Notes: generated by a model not told the origin, from the sequence alone. DNA of 64,000 nucleotides from an uncultured Prevotellaceae bacterium (GCA_946404865.1 CAMJFC010000005.1:26427-90426); one strand, 5' to 3'. Positions 1-9,128 are shown, counted from the stretch's first letter. Translations and numbers: made by a program.

Positions 1-1279
1 CCGGTCGATTCACAGTCTCGAACGCAATTATTTCCGTTCCAAGTTCGAAGATGAACTGGAGCACTTTTCTGGAAATCAAGGACTTGGCGTGATTAGCGAC
101 ACCGACCCGCAACCCATCATCGTCAATTCACATCTGGGGCGTTATGCCGTGGTCACCGTGGCCAAAATCAATAATATTCGTGAGATAGCAGCCAATCTGC
201 TGGCCGAAAGGATGCACTTCAGCGAGTTGTCGGCCAACAACATCAACCAAACGGAGTTGGTGGCTCTGCTCATCAATATGGGACATAATTTTGTGGAGGG
301 CATCAACAACGTGTATCGAAAGATACAAGGGTCGTGTTCTATGCTGGTACTCACCGAGGACGGTATCATCGCGGCACGCGACTTCTTGGGGCGCACGCCG
401 ATTGTCATCGGACATAAAGACGGAGCATACGCTGCCACCAGCGAGACGGCGGCTTTCCCCAACCTCGGCTATGAGGTGCTGCGTGATGTGGGACCGGGCG
501 AAATCGTTAAACTGAGGGCCGACGGCATCGAGGTGATGCAGAAACCTTTCAGCAGATGCCAGATCTGCTCGTTCCTGTGGGTCTATTACGGTTTCCCCGC
601 CAGCGATTACGAGGGCATCAACGTGGAAGCCATGCGAGAGCGCAACGGCGAACTGATGGGGGAGGAAGACCCCACCGAGGCCGACTGCGTGTGTGGCGTG
701 CCCGATTCGGGGGTGGGCATGGCTATCGGCTATTCTTTAGGCAGTAAAATACCCTACAAACGGGCGGTACTGAAATATACTCCCACATGGCCGCGTAGCT
801 TCACTCCGGGCAACCAGTCAAGGAGAAATCTTGTGGCGAAGATGAAACTCATCCCCAACAGGGCTATACTCAACGGGAAAAGAGTGGTGTTCTGTGATGA
901 TAGCATCGTACGTGGAACCCAGTTGCGCGACAATGTGCGAATGTTTTTCGACTATGGTGCACGCGAGGTGCATGCGCGCATCTCTTGTCCGCCATTGGTC
1001 TATGGCTGTCCGTTCATCCAGTTTACATCGTCGAAAAGCGACTTGGAACTCATCACCCGTCAGGTAATCAAGGATTTTGAGGGCGATGCTTCTAAAAACT
1101 TAGAGAAATACTCCACCACCGACTCGCCAGAATACAAGAAGATGGTCGAGGAGATAGGACGGAGATTAGGTCTCACCACAGTGAGGTTCGCAAAACTTGA
1201 GAAACTTATCGAATCTATCGGTCTGCCCAAAGAGCGTGTCTGTACGCATTGCTTCGACGGCACGTCGTATATGAAATAA
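1..1279 (+). CDS. Amidophosphoribosyltransferase-like protein, 5' end missing
   Basis: The reading frame is open from the window edge (first full codon at base 2), so the start lies upstream and about 425 codons are visible. The N-terminal visible part is the back half of a class II glutamine amidotransferase domain (GNQGLGVISD, HLGRYAVVTVAK). It is followed by a phosphoribosyltransferase domain whose PRPP loop VVFCDDSIVRGT is encoded near 884-919. The C-terminus carries CTHCFDG, like the Cys-rich tail of PurF. In PurF proteins the first domain releases ammonia from glutamine and the second joins it to PRPP in the first step of purine synthesis. Many Bacteroidales carry a second, longer PurF paralogue, and from its sequence style this could be that one; hence no gene symbol. 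The TlpA-type lipoprotein begins 18 bases after the stop, so the two may be cotranscribed. Confidence 0.85.
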   Translation, partial: RSIHSLERNYFRSKFEDELEHFSGNQGLGVISDTDPQPIIVNSHLGRYAVVTVAKINNIREIAANLLAERMHFSELSANNINQTELVALLINMGHNFVEGINNVYRKIQGSCSMLVLTEDGIIAARDFLGRTPIVIGHKDGAYAATSETAAFPNLGYEVLRDVGPGEIVKLRADGIEVMQKPFSRCQICSFLWVYYGFPASDYEGINVEAMRERNGELMGEEDPTEADCVCGVPDSGVGMAIGYSLGSKIPYKRAVLKYTPTWPRSFTPGNQSRRNLVAKMKLIPNRAILNGKRVVFCDDSIVRGTQLRDNVRMFFDYGAREVHARISCPPLVYGCPFIQFTSSKSDLELITRQVIKDFEGDASKNLEKYSTTDSPEYKKMVEEIGRRLGLTTVRFAKLEKLIESIGLPKERVCTHCFDGTSYMK

Positions 1280-1297
1280 ATTCAACTTTCGCACACC

Positions 1298-1870
1298 ATG
1301 ACAACAAAAACGTTCTTGTACGGCATCGCCGGCGTTTGGATGGCCGTCTCGTTGATGGCTTGTGGAAACAAGACTTCCAACTCTTCCAATGGTTCCTCTT
1401 CATCAGAGAATACACCCTCTGCTCCCACGTCCGTGGAACAGCAGGCCGCTCCTTCTACGGCATCAGCGGATGATGCGCCAGATTTCACTCTGACAGACAT
1501 TCAGGGCAAACCGCTCACGCTTAGTTCATTAAGGGGAAAATATGTGGTGCTTGATTTTTGGGGATCTTGGTGCGTATGGTGTGTCAAGGGTATGCCGAAG
1601 ATGAAAGAATACTACAGCAAATACAAAGGGAAATTTGAAATCATTGGTATCGACTGTGGAGATACGGATGGTGATTGGCGAAAAGCGGTCAATGACCTTC
1701 AACTTCCTTGGTTACATGTCTATTGCCCTGACGGTTCAAAAGTGCTCGAAGACTATGGCATTCAGGGATTCCCCACCAAAGTGGTCATCTCTCCCGATGG
1801 AAAAGTCGATCATATGGTCATTGGCGAAGATCCCAAATTCTATACCTATTTAGACCAGATTCTCGGTTGA
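1298..1870 (+). CDS. TlpA/ResA-like thioredoxin-fold lipoprotein
   Basis: This 190-residue protein has a lipoprotein signal peptide ending in LMAC (Cys22) and a Ser/Thr/Pro-rich linker to about residue 60. A redoxin domain follows: APDFTL, then SWCVWC with the redox pair Cys92/Cys95, and the cis-proline region GFPTK. This is the build of membrane-anchored thiol-disulfide oxidoreductases of the TlpA/ResA type. Such proteins reduce disulfides in the periplasm, often those of apocytochrome c or of other exported proteins. A convergent cytochrome c assembly gene lies about 130 bases downstream on the other strand, which fits a role in cytochrome maturation but does not prove it. The linker before the domain is low in complexity, as is usual for Bacteroidetes lipoproteins. 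Confidence 0.85.
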   Translation: MTTKTFLYGIAGVWMAVSLMACGNKTSNSSNGSSSSENTPSAPTSVEQQAAPSTASADDAPDFTLTDIQGKPLTLSSLRGKYVVLDFWGSWCVWCVKGMPKMKEYYSKYKGKFEIIGIDCGDTDGDWRKAVNDLQLPWLHVYCPDGSKVLEDYGIQGFPTKVVISPDGKVDHMVIGEDPKFYTYLDQILG

Positions 1871-1890
1871 TGAGGTGTTGAAATCACGTC

Positions 1891-1962
1891 ATAATTGTTC
1901 GTGTTTCAACGTACATTATTGTCCGTAGTTCAACGTAAGTAATCGTTTGTTGTTCAACGTGC
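1891..1962. repeat. Three imperfect 24-bp tandem repeats
   Basis: Units start at 1891, 1915 and 1939, and each ends in TTCAACGT plus two bases. They fill most of the gap between the convergent TlpA-like and ccsBA genes. A reverse-strand reading gives a repeated 8-residue peptide, but this is a by-product of the period. The TTCAAC core is shared with the heptamer arrays near 23.9, 29.5 and 31.7 kb. Confidence 0.8.
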
Positions 1963-1996
1963 GAATTGATTGCACTATGGGGCATTTGTCTATCGG

Positions 1997-4246
1997 CTAC
2001 GCATACGAATGCATGCCGCCTAACAGATAGTTGACGCCGAAATAGGTCATCAGGATGCTCAAGAAAGCAAATATCATATAAATATGATAGGTCAGCGGGC
2101 GCTGCATCGATGCTACTGTGCCGCGGTGCACCGCCACGGCGTATATCATGAAGGTGATGAGCGCCCATGTCTCTTTCGGGTCCCAACTCCAATACTGTCC
2201 CCAACTAATGTTGGCCCAGATGGCTCCGATGAAGATGCCCAAACCGAGTGTGGTCATGGCGGGATAGAGAAACAGACGACTTAGTACAGATAACGACTCC
2301 AACTGACCCTGCATCAATTCAGGGCGGCGGCGGTTGACTAATCGCAAGATGACGGCCATCACTCCACAAAGGAAGGTGAGCGCCAACAATGCATACGACA
2401 TCATGATGACTGATACATGGATGCTCAGCAAAGGTGACTGCAACACGGGCATGAGGTGGGCGATCTGCGGGTCCATATTGCTGATGTGCGCCACCAACAG
2501 GAAAAAACCTGAAAGCAGGAAACCGAAAGTAATCACGATGCGGAACCACCTGCTCGACACCATCGACACCAAAAGGATGAGCCAGGCCATCAACAGCATC
2601 GTCTCATAGCCGTTGCCCATAGGCACCGTGCCGCGGATGATCCATCGCAACACTAAGCAGACTGTTAAGGCTAAAAATGCCATCAGCATGACAGCCATAA
2701 AACACCGCAAGGGCCATTTCCGTTGGTGGCAGCTGGCAGTGTCGTTGCCGGCCTTTGTCAGCCGCCACATGAAATATCCCAGCGACAGGAATCCCATTGT
2801 CAGACAAACCATGAAGAGAATAGTGGCAAAGGGGATGGCATTGTAGAGCCGTTCGGCTTTGATGCGTGTGTCGGAAGGCACCGAACGGCCTCCGTTCTGC
2901 TGTTGATAGACGAGCATCTTGTCTAAAAAGACGTTCACACGCTCATCGTTTCCTGCCACTACGTCATCGTACATCAAGTTGAACACCTGTGTGATATATT
3001 TCTTGTGCTCGCCCTCCACGGTGTCGGGGATGGAGTCTGAGGGGGTGTACCAAACGGTGGAGCCTCGCTCGTCGGTGTAGGGCAGCACACGCAAAGTCAA
3101 CCCTTGGCGGAGGTCCATGATGAGCTGCAACTGCTCGTCGGCCTTATGCGCCGACTTGTGTAGCCCGTCGTTCGAGCCATGGCGATACGCATCTATCAAC
3201 GGACCGAGCTTATAGCCGGTCTGTGGGTCAAAAAACTGATTCAGCGATGCCTTGCCGTCAGTACCCAAAACATGGTTCAGTTCGCCCCCCTTAACCTTGA
3301 TGCACGGTTCGGCACTCCACGATTCAGAGTAGAACAGCCACCCGCTGAGCACTTGCTCGGCGGTCAGACCTGCATAACTCTTCCGTCCCGTCAGTTTCTT
3401 GGTGAAGTCGATGGCATAGGTCTGAAGCGGGCAGATGCGGTCATTGTAGTTGATAAGCAAGCGTCCGAATTTCTCGGCTGTGGCACGGGGCAGGGTGGGA
3501 GGCGTGTCGGCAAAGAGGTTGCCCGTCGCGCCTACAATCATCAGAAGAGCCAAGGCTCCACGCTTGAGCGCAGGGTGGCGCAGTAACTGGCGGTAGGCTC
3601 CCTTGGGGTCGATGAGCATATAAATCAGCGAGAAGAAGAGCAGGGCATAGCCGAGATAGGTCATGGGCGTGCCCCACGGGTCGCTGTTCACGGACAAGAT
3701 ACTGCCATAACCGTCGTAGTCATAACTGTTTTGGTAGATGCGGAAACCGTGGTACGAGAGGATGGCGTTCATCGATACTGTATCACGCCGTACCTCGTCG
3801 CCGTCGATGACAGACAAGGCCGAAACATAGTCGGAGGCTGCCATCGTGCCCTCATGGTACTGGACCATGAAGGTGTCCAACCGCAACTCAAAGGGGAGGT
3901 CGGTCATCACCATGTGGCGCGGGTCGTCGGTTTGCACGTATTGGCGTTCGGTTTGTCCTACACGCAGATGCACCATGCCTTTGTGAGCTGTCAGGTGGGT
4001 GGTTAAGGCACCAGCCAGAATCAGTACAAAAGAGCCGTGCAGCAGCACTACCGGCCAGCGGCGCATACGACGGCGAACCATCCAGATGATTCCAACGGCG
4101 GTGAGCAATGCCCATAATAGCACAAACCACCAAGAGCCATAGATATGGCTCCCGGTGTATTCTGTGCCCTTGTATTTTTCTACGATGGTGGCGGAGGCCA
4201 TGACGATGATGACCGCTACATAGAGAGTGTAAAGGATTTTTCTCAT
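1997..4246 (-). CDS. ccsA: Cytochrome c assembly protein, CcsB-CcsA (ResB-ResC) fusion type
   Basis: This 749-residue integral membrane protein starts with a signal-anchor-like helix and further helices with a ResB/CcsB-like layout. A large hydrophilic region follows at roughly residues 230-470, then a cluster of membrane helices. Near residue 675 it has WSWDPKETWA, the tryptophan-rich haem-handling signature of CcsA/CcmF/CcmC proteins, flanked by likely haem-ligand histidines (VAHIS, LTYHIY). Fused CcsBA proteins move haem across the membrane and attach it to CxxCH motifs of exported apocytochromes (system II). The next gene upstream on the same strand encodes a lipoprotein with two CxxCH sites, a plausible client. 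The 180-base gap between them contains a GC-rich hairpin, so cotranscription is uncertain. Confidence 0.85.
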   Translation of the reverse strand: MRKILYTLYVAVIIVMASATIVEKYKGTEYTGSHIYGSWWFVLLWALLTAVGIIWMVRRRMRRWPVVLLHGSFVLILAGALTTHLTAHKGMVHLRVGQTERQYVQTDDPRHMVMTDLPFELRLDTFMVQYHEGTMAASDYVSALSVIDGDEVRRDTVSMNAILSYHGFRIYQNSYDYDGYGSILSVNSDPWGTPMTYLGYALLFFSLIYMLIDPKGAYRQLLRHPALKRGALALLMIVGATGNLFADTPPTLPRATAEKFGRLLINYNDRICPLQTYAIDFTKKLTGRKSYAGLTAEQVLSGWLFYSESWSAEPCIKVKGGELNHVLGTDGKASLNQFFDPQTGYKLGPLIDAYRHGSNDGLHKSAHKADEQLQLIMDLRQGLTLRVLPYTDERGSTVWYTPSDSIPDTVEGEHKKYITQVFNLMYDDVVAGNDERVNVFLDKMLVYQQQNGGRSVPSDTRIKAERLYNAIPFATILFMVCLTMGFLSLGYFMWRLTKAGNDTASCHQRKWPLRCFMAVMLMAFLALTVCLVLRWIIRGTVPMGNGYETMLLMAWLILLVSMVSSRWFRIVITFGFLLSGFFLLVAHISNMDPQIAHLMPVLQSPLLSIHVSVIMMSYALLALTFLCGVMAVILRLVNRRRPELMQGQLESLSVLSRLFLYPAMTTLGLGIFIGAIWANISWGQYWSWDPKETWALITFMIYAVAVHRGTVASMQRPLTYHIYMIFAFLSILMTYFGVNYLLGGMHSYA

Positions 4247-4384
4247 GTCTTGATAACGTAAATAACCGCCCTTTTATTATCTGCTCATCGGTGTTGCCTG
4301 GGAATTCCTATTATAATCTGTACCATCGTCTCTCATGAATTCCTCTTGCCGTAATGGTATAGCCTCACCTGCTGCAAGTATTTA

Positions 4385-4412
4385 CCCCCTCCTCGGACTC
4401 CTTCGGAGGGGG
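4385..4412 (-). terminator. GC-rich hairpin, possible terminator or REP-like element
   Basis: An 8-bp perfect stem CCCCCTCC/GGAGGGGG closes a 12-base loop just after the DUF1111 gene on the minus strand, and a G-rich run follows. There is no long T tract. A similar CCCCTCCC/GGGAGGGG hairpin with a G-rich flank lies at 31787-31807, so this may be a dispersed repeat rather than, or as well as, a terminator. The rest of the 180-base gap shows no gene. Confidence 0.5.
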
Positions 4413-4426
4413 CAGGGGGAGGCTTC

Positions 4427-6154
4427 CTATATCGACCTGATGAACTTCACCACTGCGTCGCGGTCGGCTTTCGGCAGGTTGTAGAACTTCACCGTGCTGG
4501 CGTAAGCGTCTGACTTATCACTGTAGGCATGCCACATGATAGCCTCTATCTCGTTGCGGGCACGACAGTCGTGCAAGCGGTCCTCGGCACCAGTGTTCAC
4601 TCCCGACAAACCACGTCCCCACAACGGGGTCGTGCGGCACCATGAACCGTGAATGCCGTTTTTCATGTACAGACGATGCTGAAGCATGTCGGTATAGGGG
4701 TAGATGACCTGTTTCGGATAAGTAGGAAGACTCAAGTTGTTGGCCAAGATGGGCGATGGTGCCCAATAGTCGTCATTGCCCGTCTCCCAACGCGGACGGT
4801 GGCACGAGGCGCAACCAATCTGCATGAACACCTCTTTACCTCGTTGCACCTCAGCATCATTCAGGTCGCGGGCGCGAGGCACGGCCAAACCTCTGTGCCA
4901 TACCATATACTGCCAGAAATTCTTGTCGGTCATCTCGGGTTTGAAGTTGTGGTAGGCATTGTCAAACAGGTTGGTCTTCGGATCCAGCAACACCTTCACA
5001 GCAGCGGCGATGCCCTCGTCTGTGCCGTCATTATAATAAGGTGAGGTGGGGTCGGCCTTGATTTTGGCTATCACATCGGGGTTCTCCGACATGGCTGTGG
5101 CCCAAGCCGTCGTGGTATAGAGGTACGGACGGTCGCTGCGGCTCACATTGGGGATGTTCCATATCGCATTGGCGCCGGCACCGTCTTGCAACGATGCACG
5201 TGTCATGGCGTAAGTGAAGCGCTTGATTTTCTTCGTGCCGTCGGCCAAGGTGTACCATGCGCCTGGAGCCCAGTCGTTGGCAGCCTTGTCCCAGAAGTTG
5301 GGATTTAACTCCACATAGGGGGCTTCGGCCTGATATTGTTTCTTGATGGAATCCTCGGGGATGGCATCGAGCAGTCCGGTGCCGTACAACCCGATGGTTG
5401 ATTCCAAACGGAAAGCTAAGTTGGTCGGTTTCGGATTGGTGTTGAACGCGTCGATGTCGATGCTCAACTCGGGATAAATCAACTCGTAGGTCTCGCCGTC
5501 GGGAAACTGCATGGGCAGTCCGCTCTCCATGGCGGTCACTTTCTCCCAACTCAGATGGATGCCTCGCTCATCTACCGGGGGGAGGAAGGGATACACCGCA
5601 CGGGTTTGGGGCATGCCTGTCACTTCAGAGATATAAGGCCCGTCGTCGCTGTTGGCACCGTCCGCCGGGTGGTAGATGACCAGCAGATAGCCGTTGCCCA
5701 TGAAGTCGGCATTATAACTCAGCGTGCGCTTGCCGTGTCCGTAACTGGGGTGGCAGTCGATGCACGAGGTGCGCACGTAGGCCGGACCCAGACCGTTGAA
5801 GTCGGCGGTACTTGTCACGGTGAAGTCATGCTCAAACAGCAGCTCACCCTTTTTAAACTCATTAAACAGACCGACCCTGTTCACCGCCTCGGTCTCTATC
5901 TCATAGCTGTGGGCGGTGGTGCTGTTGGTCGTACCCAATTCGCCACCGGGATACCACTCCTCGGCCTTGAATCCTTTGGTGTCTTTGCCTACATATTTGT
6001 AGTCATCCTTACCCGTGGTACTTGCCAACTCATTGTTGTCGGTCTCCGTCTCGTTGCCTTTGTCGTCATCATCTTGGCAGGCTGACAACGAAAGTGCGGC
6101 TAATCCGCATAGTATTAGATACTTGCTTCTTTCGTAAAGGTTTTTTGTTGTCAT
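4427..6154 (-). CDS. Di-heme DUF1111-family lipoprotein (putative thiol oxidoreductase/peroxidase)
   Basis: The 575-residue protein has a lipoprotein signal ending in LSAC (Cys26) and an acidic linker. It has two class-I cytochrome haem sites, CIDCH (131-135) and CASCH near residue 450. This pattern fits the DUF1111 (di-haem oxidoreductase) family, which is related to MauG and cytochrome c peroxidases. Genes of this family often sit beside imelysin (EfeO-like) and porin-like genes in iron-responsive operons of Bacteroidetes and Proteobacteria, as here. I infer a role in iron acquisition at the cell surface or in the periplasm. The neighbouring CcsBA-type protein could supply the covalent haem. 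The gap to the imelysin gene upstream (6155-6313) holds two strong hairpins. Confidence 0.85.
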   Translation of the reverse strand: MTTKNLYERSKYLILCGLAALSLSACQDDDDKGNETETDNNELASTTGKDDYKYVGKDTKGFKAEEWYPGGELGTTNSTTAHSYEIETEAVNRVGLFNEFKKGELLFEHDFTVTSTADFNGLGPAYVRTSCIDCHPSYGHGKRTLSYNADFMGNGYLLVIYHPADGANSDDGPYISEVTGMPQTRAVYPFLPPVDERGIHLSWEKVTAMESGLPMQFPDGETYELIYPELSIDIDAFNTNPKPTNLAFRLESTIGLYGTGLLDAIPEDSIKKQYQAEAPYVELNPNFWDKAANDWAPGAWYTLADGTKKIKRFTYAMTRASLQDGAGANAIWNIPNVSRSDRPYLYTTTAWATAMSENPDVIAKIKADPTSPYYNDGTDEGIAAAVKVLLDPKTNLFDNAYHNFKPEMTDKNFWQYMVWHRGLAVPRARDLNDAEVQRGKEVFMQIGCASCHRPRWETGNDDYWAPSPILANNLSLPTYPKQVIYPYTDMLQHRLYMKNGIHGSWCRTTPLWGRGLSGVNTGAEDRLHDCRARNEIEAIMWHAYSDKSDAYASTVKFYNLPKADRDAVVKFIRSI

Positions 6155-6215
6155 TTTTGTTCGCTTTATTATCGGGGATTCTTAATGATTGTGCCAATCC
6201 TTATCAACCAAGCAG

Positions 6216-6285
6216 GGACAGGGCTGTGCCCTGTCCGCAATCTATGCCCATTCATAGCAGCCAGGACTGTCCTGGCCTTGCTATG
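6216..6285. repeat. Two-hairpin REP/BIME-like element
   Basis: The first hairpin is a perfect 9-bp stem GGACAGGGC/GCCCTGTCC with a 3-base loop (6216-6236). The second (6253-6285) has a 7-bp stem CATAGCA/TGCTATG stacked on GCCAGGA/TCCTGGC with a 3-base loop and a 2-base bulge. Both lie between the imelysin and DUF1111 genes, where they could slow polymerase or protect upstream mRNA. The shared AGGAC/GACAGG core suggests one repeat family. Confidence 0.75.
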
Positions 6286-6313
6286 ATGTGGCATCTATCT
6301 TGAGTTAAGTCAA

Positions 6314-7657
6314 TTAGTTCTGTAAAATCCAGTCACTGGCCTGCACCAGATAGTTGTTCAATTCGCCGATGGCGTCCATGGCTTCTTTCACCACAGGGGC
6401 ACCGGGGGCTTGTACAAAGGCTTTGCCGCTGTTCTGGCATTTGTCGAGTGCAGAAAGTGCAACCGTCAGACGGTTCTTCAACTCCTTGCCGATATTGGGC
6501 GCATAGTCATTCAGATAGTTCATAATCGAGTTGTTGACCTCGCTGTTCAAACGTGCACCGCCATAAAGGGTATATTGAATGCTCAGAATGTTGCCCTTGA
6601 AATCGGTGTATGAGTTGAAACTGTAGGGCGACTCGATATAGTTAGGGTCATCCTCTTCGGGCGTTCCGTCCTCGCCGATATGGGTACTGATGCCTCCGCT
6701 CGTGGTAGCACGATAGGCCTGACCCATCTTCTGGTCGGCCACCTCGCCGCAGATGTTGGAGCAACCACCGATGAAAATCTCCTCCAACACTTTGCGCCAC
6801 GAACTATAGGTGCTTTGTGCTGTGCCGGCCGCCAGCATGTTCTCACCGTAACTCAAACCGTTTTTGGCTACGGTAGTCTGAAACTCTTCTGCGTTCTGCT
6901 GTTTGCAGGCGGTTATGCGTTGGATGTGTGCGGCTGCAGCTTTGCTGCCCATCCACGACACTTCCAATTGGTAGCACTTGTCGCGCAGGTCGCCGGCGAT
7001 GGCTGAAGCGAAAATCACCTCTTCCTTGCCGTGAACGTCAAGACCGGTGAAGTTGCTGTCATCTTCCACTGCGTCGTTGTTAAAGATGGATACATTGCGG
7101 TTGCTGCCATTACGGAAGAAGATGAACTCAATGCCGTGGAAACCTAAATTCTCAGGAGTCAGGTTACCTTCGGTGCGAGCCCAGAAGATACCATCTTCAC
7201 TGTTCAGCTTGCTGATTTTCGCATTGTCGCCTAAGTCTTTGGCCAGTGTGGGAAGGTCCAGAGGCCATGTGTCGATATGCGGGTCGATGTCAAAGTCAGA
7301 GGCGGCACCATAGAGGAAAGCTTCGCTCTCTTCCCAGTAGGCACGGGTGAGTTTATAGGTGTTGCAGATGGCATCTATCTCACTTTGAGTGACGTTGGTG
7401 CCGGCGTTCAACTTGATTCTCAGTCCGTTGATTTGCGTGTAAAGTTTCTCTGCTGCATCGGCCAGATTGGAGTAGGTGGGGAAAACCACATCGTTCAGAT
7501 AGGTGTTGACGATGTTTTTCAGCGCCTCTTGTTTCTGGTTTTCGGTTGTTTGTGCATTTCCGTTGTTGTCGTCATCATCATCGCCGCAGGCGGTGAAGGT
7601 CATTGACAAGGTGCATGCTGCCGCAAAGAGCAGTGCGTACTTAAAAATCTTTCTCAT
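6314..7657 (-). CDS. Imelysin-family lipoprotein (EfeO/peptidase M75-like)
   Basis: The 447-residue protein has a lipoprotein signal ending in FTAC (Cys24) and an Asp/Asn-rich linker. The body is mostly helical and contains GFHGIE at about residues 172-177, matching the GxHxxE motif of the imelysin (M75) family. The family is now thought to bind iron or another metal rather than to be mainly proteolytic. It lies between a porin-like gene upstream and a di-haem DUF1111 gene downstream on the same strand. That three-gene set is a known iron-associated arrangement, so a periplasmic or surface iron-binding role is likely. Confidence 0.88.
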   Translation of the reverse strand: MRKIFKYALLFAAACTLSMTFTACGDDDDDNNGNAQTTENQKQEALKNIVNTYLNDVVFPTYSNLADAAEKLYTQINGLRIKLNAGTNVTQSEIDAICNTYKLTRAYWEESEAFLYGAASDFDIDPHIDTWPLDLPTLAKDLGDNAKISKLNSEDGIFWARTEGNLTPENLGFHGIEFIFFRNGSNRNVSIFNNDAVEDDSNFTGLDVHGKEEVIFASAIAGDLRDKCYQLEVSWMGSKAAAAHIQRITACKQQNAEEFQTTVAKNGLSYGENMLAAGTAQSTYSSWRKVLEEIFIGGCSNICGEVADQKMGQAYRATTSGGISTHIGEDGTPEEDDPNYIESPYSFNSYTDFKGNILSIQYTLYGGARLNSEVNNSIMNYLNDYAPNIGKELKNRLTVALSALDKCQNSGKAFVQAPGAPVVKEAMDAIGELNNYLVQASDWILQN

Positions 7658-7685
7658 TTCTTAATCGTATTATGTTTTTTTGTTG

Positions 7686-7761
7686 ATAGCATCTATTTAG
7701 TCTATACAGTCTATAGTTAATTCTATCTATAGTGTCTATTCAGTCTATAGCATCTATTCTA
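7686..7761. repeat. Degenerate TCTATAG/TCTATT short repeats
   Basis: The gap between the porin and imelysin genes is made almost wholly of variants of AGTCTATA and CATCTATT, about eight units in some 75 bases. A related pattern is seen after susD at about 42264-42296. It may be slippage-prone. I see no gene in it. Confidence 0.7.
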
Positions 7762-9072
7762 CTATAAAAAGAATCCCTCGTAAGCGACGCCGATGTTGAT
7801 GGCGGGTTCATTGTTGAACTGGCTCTTGAAGATACGCTTGGTGTATTCGCCCTTGATGGCAATCTGTGGCAGTGGGTAGTAGTTGACACCGAACGTCAGG
7901 TTCTGGCGTTTGGTGAAGTCGTATGAAGGTTGGTCGTCATCGTGGATATAGGTGTCATAATACTCATAACGGCCAAACACATATAATTTCTCGTTGGCTG
8001 AGCGCATACGGTAGATTTGCGAAAAGATATCGTAACCGGCTTCGATGCCCACGGCCACGGCGGCCTTGCCCACCGGCGTTGTATTATAAGGTGAGGCTTT
8101 GGGTTGGCGGCTCTTGGCACTGCTCACTTTGACGGCATCGCTCAGTGTGCCGTAGTCGGCTTGTCCGCGCACAATCCAGTTGTTACGGTTCAGCGTGAAG
8201 TCGAACGAACCAATCCACACATTGCCGGTGACTTTGTCAAACGTCTTTCCCTCGCCCTCCATCAGGTTGGGGTAGGTGTTGTGCATGGCTCTGCCGAAAT
8301 AACTGCTCACGGCCATACGCAGGCCGGGTATGCTGTAGTTGTCGATGCGGCCGCTCACACCGTATTTGTTGGCGGGCTTGAATTCAAAGGCCGATTTCAC
8401 GCCGTTTTTAGCCCATTTGTCGCGACTGAACATCAATGCGTTCAGACCTGCTGTCAGTTGCAGCTCATAACGCCAGTCACCATAGCGGCCCCAGATACTG
8501 ATGCCCGTGTCGTGCCAGGTGCTTGGCATGATGGTGTTCTCTCCCTCAGGACGGTACACCGTGAAGAAGTTAAGCGGTTCGTGGTGCGCGTTGTTCAATC
8601 CCACAGGCACCACGATGTGTCCGATGCGAAGGTTGGCAGCACGGGAGAAACTCTTTTGAAGCCACAGCTGCTCCAGTTCCACCTCGCCGCCTTTCTCGGT
8701 CTCCTGTTCATATTCGCCACCTTCTTCGTTCTCAATCTCAATGGCACTGCCCGTACCGGTATGCTCAAATTCTATCTCCATGCCCAAGGTCCAACCCTTA
8801 CCAAAGTCATAACCTAAATAGATGACGGCATGGGGAATGTCGAAACGACCGTTGCTCGGGTCGTTCTTGTATAGCGTCGGGTTGCTGTACCTATAATAAT
8901 GGTCGCTGTAGAAATGGCGCGAATAGGCCACTTCGCCATATCCGCCGATGCTCAGCCGGTTACCTTTCGCATGTTGCATCACGCTGTCGCCGGCATTCAC
9001 CTGTGCCATAGCCACTTGTGCAAACAGAATGGCGATGATGCCCAACAACATTCTCATTTTTCTTCTTTTCAT
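7762..9072 (-). CDS. Outer membrane porin-like beta-barrel protein
   Basis: This 436-residue protein begins with a Lys/Arg-rich signal peptide ending near VAMAQ. The mature chain has alternating aromatic and polar residues, glycine-rich turns and a C-terminal GFFL, as in outer membrane beta barrels. It resembles the phosphate-selective porin O/P-like group common in Bacteroidetes. An acidic, Glu-rich loop lies near residues 110-130. It is the first gene of a likely operon with imelysin and the di-haem DUF1111 protein, with a well-placed promoter 26 bases upstream. I infer that it is the outer membrane channel or receptor of this probable iron system; the exact substrate cannot be read from the sequence. 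Confidence 0.75.
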   Translation of the reverse strand: MKRRKMRMLLGIIAILFAQVAMAQVNAGDSVMQHAKGNRLSIGGYGEVAYSRHFYSDHYYRYSNPTLYKNDPSNGRFDIPHAVIYLGYDFGKGWTLGMEIEFEHTGTGSAIEIENEEGGEYEQETEKGGEVELEQLWLQKSFSRAANLRIGHIVVPVGLNNAHHEPLNFFTVYRPEGENTIMPSTWHDTGISIWGRYGDWRYELQLTAGLNALMFSRDKWAKNGVKSAFEFKPANKYGVSGRIDNYSIPGLRMAVSSYFGRAMHNTYPNLMEGEGKTFDKVTGNVWIGSFDFTLNRNNWIVRGQADYGTLSDAVKVSSAKSRQPKASPYNTTPVGKAAVAVGIEAGYDIFSQIYRMRSANEKLYVFGRYEYYDTYIHDDDQPSYDFTKRQNLTFGVNYYPLPQIAIKGEYTKRIFKSQFNNEPAINIGVAYEGFFL

Positions 9073-9097
9073 CTTTGTTGCTTCAATAATTCAGGTG

Positions 9098-9128
9098 CAA
9101 AGTTACGCCGCCTTCCTTTTTTGTGCAA
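9098..9128 (-). promoter_or_regulatory. Bacteroidetes-type promoter for the porin-imelysin-DUF1111 operon
   Basis: On the minus strand TTG (9128-9126) is followed after 20 bases by TAACTTTG (9105-9098), a full match to the Bacteroidetes -33/-7 pattern. The porin start codon follows 26 bases later. Confidence 0.75.

Noticed and set aside
8104..8817. A 237-residue plus-strand frame
   Set aside because: Antisense to the porin gene, without domain similarity; the porin frame has a signal peptide and a promoter.
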